From: DATBGS01 sp036557885
GTDB taxonomy: Bacteria; Chloroflexota; Ktedonobacteria; Ktedonobacterales; DATBGS01
DNA length: 64,000 bases
Direction of reading: 5' to 3'
NCBI GenBank assembly: GCA_036557885.1
Contig: DATBGS010000005.1
Location: forward strand, 1 to 64,000
Part shown: positions 60,231-64,000 of the stretch, piece after piece
Layout of the letters: each line of letters begins with the position of its first letter
Position numbering within the stretch: position 1 is the first letter of the stretch
Position numbers and translations under genes: made by a program
Notes under the pieces: generated by a model
What the model was told of the DNA's origin: nothing
Seen by the model: the letters and a program-made list of their open reading frames with translations, nothing else
Database searches by the model: none

Positions 60231-62705
60231 ATGCTCAAGCAACTGCCACTTTCTAACTGGTCGTTTAAACAGCGCGATTCAACTCGAAGCATTCAAGAGG
60301 ATTTTTCGGCTGTTTCGGGTTGGCATCCTGCGCATGTGCCAGGGACAGTTCACCAGGACTTGCTGGCCTCTGGGCAGATTCCTGACCCATTCGTTGGCTT
60401 GAACGAGCGGGATGTCCAGTGGATAGGAGAATCCAGCTGGTTATATCGTTGTGTCTTTGAACTCACGCCTGATATTCTTACTCCTGGCGCGCTTGCCCTC
60501 TGCTTTGATGGCCTGGATACCTTCGCAACCGTCTGGCTTAATGGGCAGCAGATTCTGGTCAGCGACAACATGTTCCTTCCGCAGCGTGTTCCCGTTGAAA
60601 CCCTCGTCCACCCTGGACAGAATGAACTCTGGGTGCTCTTTGAATCTGCGACAGAGCGTGCGCACGTTCTTAAAGAACACTATGGTGCCAGGCAAACCTG
60701 GAACGGCGATTCGGGCCGTGTCTACGTCCGCAAAGCGCAGTACCAGTTTGGGTGGGACTGGGGACCATGCTTAATTACGGCGGGCCTCTGGCGTCCTGCG
60801 CGTCTGGAAGCCTACCAACACCGCATAGCCGACATTCATTGTCCTGCCGAAGTTACTGCGGATTTGAGCAGCGCAGCACTTCCAATACAGATAACGCTTG
60901 AAACCAGGCCAGCAGAAGGGGATGCAGCATCCAATCTGCTTGTTCAGGTATCCTTGTACTCTCCAGAAGGGAGCCTGCTCCACGAGACACTGCTCTCATT
61001 CCAGGGCAACCAGGCGCATGAGACGATTCACCTTGATGCGCCTCAACTCTGGTGGCCCAATGGCTATGGCAGCCGCCCCTTCTACCGGTTGGTAGCCGCC
61101 CTTCAGCAAAACGGAGAAACACTTGATCAGCGCGAGCTTCGTCTGGGGCTGCGCCGCCTGCGCCTGCTTCAAGAACCATTGCAAGACGAACCGGGTACCA
61201 CCTTTTTGTTCGAGGTCAACAACACCCCCATCTTCTGCGGCGGCGCCAATTGGATTCCCGCTGATTCTTTTCCACCACGCGCCACGCCTGAAACCTACCG
61301 CGCCCTCCTACAAGCGGCTGCTGACGCCCACATGACCATGCTGCGCGTATGGGGAGGAGGCATCTACGAAGAAGACATCTTTTACAATTTATGCGATGAA
61401 ATGGGCTTGCTCGTCTGGCAGGATTTCATGTTCGCCTGTGGTATCTATCCAGCGCATGGCTGGTTCCAGGCCAGCGTCCGCGCGGAAGCGGAGGCGAACA
61501 TCCGTCGGCTGCGCCACCATCCCAGCCTTGCCCTGTGGTGTGGAAACAACGAAGACTACCAGATTGCCCAATCCATCAATGTCTACAACCCCGCATTTCA
61601 GGGGGATTTTACCGACACGCCCTTCCCAGCCCGCGAAATCTACGAGCGCCTGCTCCCTACTGTCTGCGAAACCATTGACCCAACTCGCCCCTACTGGCCT
61701 GGAAGTCCCTACGGGGGTGAAAACGTCCATGACCCTACATTGGGAGATCGGCACGTTTGGGACATCTGGCATGGGGAAATAGCCAACTATCACGCCTATC
61801 CGCACTTCCCAGGGCGTTTCATCAGCGAGTTTGGCATGCAGGCATTGCCAGCCCTCGCAACAATCGCTTCTTTCGCCTCAGCCGAGGAGCGCTACCCACA
61901 AAGCCGAACGCTCGAATACCACAACAAAGCAACAGATGGGCACCGAAGATTAGCCATCTATCTGTCGGATAACGTCCGTGTGCCCGCCAATCTCGAAGAG
62001 TTTATATACGCCACGCAATTTATTCAGGCCGAAGCCCTGGCCGCCGCGTATCAGGGATGGAAACGGCAGTGGAAGGGGCCGGGCCGCTATGCCATCGCGG
62101 GCGCGTTAGTCTGGCAACTCAACGATTGCTGGCCGGTAACTAGCTGGTCAGTCATAGACTCCCACTTGCGCCGCAAACCGGCATACTACGTCATCAAGCG
62201 CGAACTTGCACCGCTCGCCCTGGGGCTTGAAAGAACTGCCGACGGAGTGGAAGTCTGGGCAACCAACGACCTGAACAACCCAATTGAGGCACGCATTGAA
62301 TCGTCAGTTTGGACACTCGAAGGAGAACACCTGGACGGCGGGCAGCGCCCAGTATCCTTGCTCCCTCGGCAGGCAACAGAATGTGGAAAGTTTGCAGTAG
62401 AGCAGGGCCATCCACTGGTATTCGGCGCGCGCCTGGTAGTCAATGAGGCAGTTGTTGCCCGCAAAGTGCTCTGGCCTGAACCGTTTAAATATCTACAACT
62501 CCCAGACCCACATCTTGAAATAACCCGTCTGGATGGTGAGCGGCTGCGCTTGCAGGTGACACGACCAGCCAAGGGGGTAGTGCTCTCCTCGACTCAAGAG
62601 GTGCGATGGAGCGATAACTTCCTTGACTTGCTCCCAAATGACGCCCAGGAAATACTGGCGGAGGGAGTAGGCGCGGGCGAGGTCCAGATGCGCTGGTTGC
62701 GCTAA
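60231..62705 (+). CDS. Beta-mannosidase (GH2)
   Basis: The 824-residue protein starts at ATG 60231 behind GGAGG. The sugar-binding jelly roll (about 1-180: WHPAHVPGTVHQDLLASGQI, LYRCVFEL), the Ig-like domain (about 190-290) and the TIM barrel follow. The barrel has FCGGANWIPADSFPPR, MLRVWGGGIYEEDIFYNLCD, the acid/base Glu in LALWCGNNEDYQIA and the nucleophile Glu in FPGRFISEFGMQALP. It lacks a signal peptide, so it acts in the cytoplasm on imported manno-oligosaccharides or N-glycan cores, removing terminal beta-mannose. Confidence 0.92.
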   Translation: MLKQLPLSNWSFKQRDSTRSIQEDFSAVSGWHPAHVPGTVHQDLLASGQIPDPFVGLNERDVQWIGESSWLYRCVFELTPDILTPGALALCFDGLDTFATVWLNGQQILVSDNMFLPQRVPVETLVHPGQNELWVLFESATERAHVLKEHYGARQTWNGDSGRVYVRKAQYQFGWDWGPCLITAGLWRPARLEAYQHRIADIHCPAEVTADLSSAALPIQITLETRPAEGDAASNLLVQVSLYSPEGSLLHETLLSFQGNQAHETIHLDAPQLWWPNGYGSRPFYRLVAALQQNGETLDQRELRLGLRRLRLLQEPLQDEPGTTFLFEVNNTPIFCGGANWIPADSFPPRATPETYRALLQAAADAHMTMLRVWGGGIYEEDIFYNLCDEMGLLVWQDFMFACGIYPAHGWFQASVRAEAEANIRRLRHHPSLALWCGNNEDYQIAQSINVYNPAFQGDFTDTPFPAREIYERLLPTVCETIDPTRPYWPGSPYGGENVHDPTLGDRHVWDIWHGEIANYHAYPHFPGRFISEFGMQALPALATIASFASAEERYPQSRTLEYHNKATDGHRRLAIYLSDNVRVPANLEEFIYATQFIQAEALAAAYQGWKRQWKGPGRYAIAGALVWQLNDCWPVTSWSVIDSHLRRKPAYYVIKRELAPLALGLERTADGVEVWATNDLNNPIEARIESSVWTLEGEHLDGGQRPVSLLPRQATECGKFAVEQGHPLVFGARLVVNEAVVARKVLWPEPFKYLQLPDPHLEITRLDGERLRLQVTRPAKGVVLSSTQEVRWSDNFLDLLPNDAQEILAEGVGAGEVQMRWLR

Positions 62706-62850
62706 TGCAGGCTAACTAACGATACCAACCGTATAAAGTTCGCGCCAGAGCAGACGAGCCATCGCCAGGTTTGTTTCAGGATTGACAGCCAGGAGATACT
62801 GGAACAGAAGCAAGCCAAAATGCAGATTTTTTCAGGAGGGGCACCCGCAG

Positions 62851-64000
62851 ATGACACCTCAAATATCTTTCATGGCTATTGATCAGGCAGTTGAGCAGAC
62901 CAGGCCCACCATAGATCGCCTGGCAGGTGAACTATGGCAACTTGCCGAGCTTTCGCTGGAAGAAGTGAAGTCGGCCCAAATGATCATGGACGTTTTGCGA
63001 GGCGAAGGCTTTACCATCACCAGCAAGGGCACAGCCAATGTCCCAACCGCATTTATTGCGGAATGGGGCACAGAAAAGCCCATCCTTGGTATCCTGGTTG
63101 AATACGACGCGCTGCCAGGACTCGGCAACGAGCCTGTTCCACAGAAGCAGCCGCGTAAAGACCAGGTAGCGAGCGGGCATGGGTGCGGCCATAATCTCCT
63201 GGGGTCAGCCGCTGTCGGGGCAGCCATCGCGCTGAAAAATCTCATGGCAGAGCACCATATTCCAGGCACTCTTCGCGTCTTTGGCTGCGCCGCTGAAGAG
63301 ACTGAAGGGGCCAAGGTCTACATGGCGCGCGAAGGGTTGTTCGATGACCTGGATGTCGCCCTGCACTGGCACCCCGGTGATGACGCCGCCGTTTCCAATA
63401 GCAGAACTGCCGCCACCAACAGCATCAGAATTGAATTTTTTGGCAAAGCCGCGCACGCCGGAGGCGTCCCCTGGCTTGGACGAAGCGCGGTCCATGCCGC
63501 TGAACTCTGTGCTCACGGCATCAATCTGATGCGCGAACATGTGGAACCAACAGCACGCATCCACTACGTCTTTGAGAAAGGCGGAGAAGCTCCAAATGTC
63601 GTGCCCGACTACGCCAGAATCAGGCTGTATGTGCGTGATATTGACCGTGAGCACGTCGAAGCGTCAACCGCCTGGCTAAAGCAAATTGTCGAGGGCGCGG
63701 CCCTTGCCACCCAGACACGCGGAGTAGCCCTGGTGTACTCTGGCATCTACGACTTGCTGCCAAATCGTCCCCTGGCCGAACGCATGCAAGCCCACCTGGA
63801 GCGCATCGGGATACCGGCCTACACTGATGCAGAGCAAACGTTCGCCAAAGACCTTCAGGACAACTTCGGCATAGAAAAACAAGGGATGGCCTCAACAGCT
63901 ATCCCGCTGCCCGATGATGAGCCTGCATTTGGATATTCAACCGATGTAGGCGACGTAAGCTGGTGCACGCCAACGATGGGATGCGGCATGCCCACAGTTC
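62851..64000 (+). CDS. M20-family peptidase/amidohydrolase (AbgB-like), 3' end beyond window
   Basis: ATG 62851 follows AGGAGG; 383 codons are open to the end of the window. Zinc-binding motifs of the M20 family are visible: LVEYDALPGLGNEP, SGHGCGHNLLG with its His residues, CAAEETEGAK (Glu-Glu), LHWHPGDD, and the dimerisation domain from SIRIEFFGKAAHAGGVPWLG. The closest relatives are AbgB (p-aminobenzoyl-glutamate hydrolase subunit) and amidohydrolases that cut N-acyl amino acids. It is 145 bases after the mannosidase on the same strand. Confidence 0.88.
   Translation, partial: MTPQISFMAIDQAVEQTRPTIDRLAGELWQLAELSLEEVKSAQMIMDVLRGEGFTITSKGTANVPTAFIAEWGTEKPILGILVEYDALPGLGNEPVPQKQPRKDQVASGHGCGHNLLGSAAVGAAIALKNLMAEHHIPGTLRVFGCAAEETEGAKVYMAREGLFDDLDVALHWHPGDDAAVSNSRTAATNSIRIEFFGKAAHAGGVPWLGRSAVHAAELCAHGINLMREHVEPTARIHYVFEKGGEAPNVVPDYARIRLYVRDIDREHVEASTAWLKQIVEGAALATQTRGVALVYSGIYDLLPNRPLAERMQAHLERIGIPAYTDAEQTFAKDLQDNFGIEKQGMASTAIPLPDDEPAFGYSTDVGDVSWCTPTMGCGMPTV

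Overview
The window looks like accessory-rich chromosome of a Chloroflexota bacterium, most likely a Ktedonobacteria-type organism. This is inferred from gene content, not from a marker gene: Hanks-type Ser/Thr kinases, XRE/NB-ARC/TPR regulators, TPR and ankyrin genes in several states of decay, a proline-rich zinc-ribbon membrane protein and a large serine recombinase. No rRNA or tRNA gene was recognised.

Region 1 (1-12050) is a degenerate island. It holds the 5' end of a GAF-like protein, a Ser/Thr kinase with an in-frame TGA at codon 16, a TPR pseudogene, a nested mobile element, an FAD monooxygenase, a frameshifted ankyrin gene, a nucleotidyltransferase and a kinase relic. In the nested element an IS3-family IS (3753-6948) is split inside orfB by a 1.9-kb element whose only recognised gene is a large serine recombinase. 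The exchange point is a GA dinucleotide.

Region 2 (12052-22960) is a type I CRISPR-Cas operon on the + strand: WYL regulator, cas3 (HD domain at the C-terminus), a divergent cas8-like large subunit, cas7 (DevR/Csa2-like), cas5, cas6, cas1, cas2 and cas4. It is followed by a leader with a recognisable promoter and a three-repeat array. Region 3 (23306-34304) is a type III-B module: a P-loop/Csx3 fusion read divergently from a CARF-LuxR-HTH protein, then cmr1, cas10 (GGDD), cmr3, cmr4, cmr5, cmr6 and a second cas6. A small membrane-anchored protein of unknown family follows. The array and the only adaptation genes lie between the two effector modules, so they may be shared. No HEPN effector is visible. 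The sensing genes suggest that cyclic oligoadenylate made by Cas10 is read by a transcription factor (CARF-HTH) and removed or bound by the Csx3 fusion.

Region 4 (34305-40600) contains relics of an ester cyclase and an amidase, an orphan RiPP precursor with an NHLP-type leader (35197-35490, minus), a large XRE/NB-ARC/TPR regulator and a zinc-ribbon membrane protein. Region 5 (40985-64000) is metabolic: a PEP-synthase/rifampin-phosphotransferase-like enzyme, a SIS-PfkB-BtpA operon, two adjacent acyl-CoA dehydrogenases, an atypical D-aminoacylase, GIY-YIG, Rdx and thioredoxin-like proteins, a secreted GH51-like glycosidase behind a LacI-type palindrome, an HpcH/HpaI aldolase, a WD40 lipoprotein behind a 66-bp perfect palindrome with a CRP-type core, a CHRD-like lipoprotein, a siderophore-interacting protein with a GNAT, a GH2 beta-mannosidase and the 5' part of an M20 peptidase that runs off the end.
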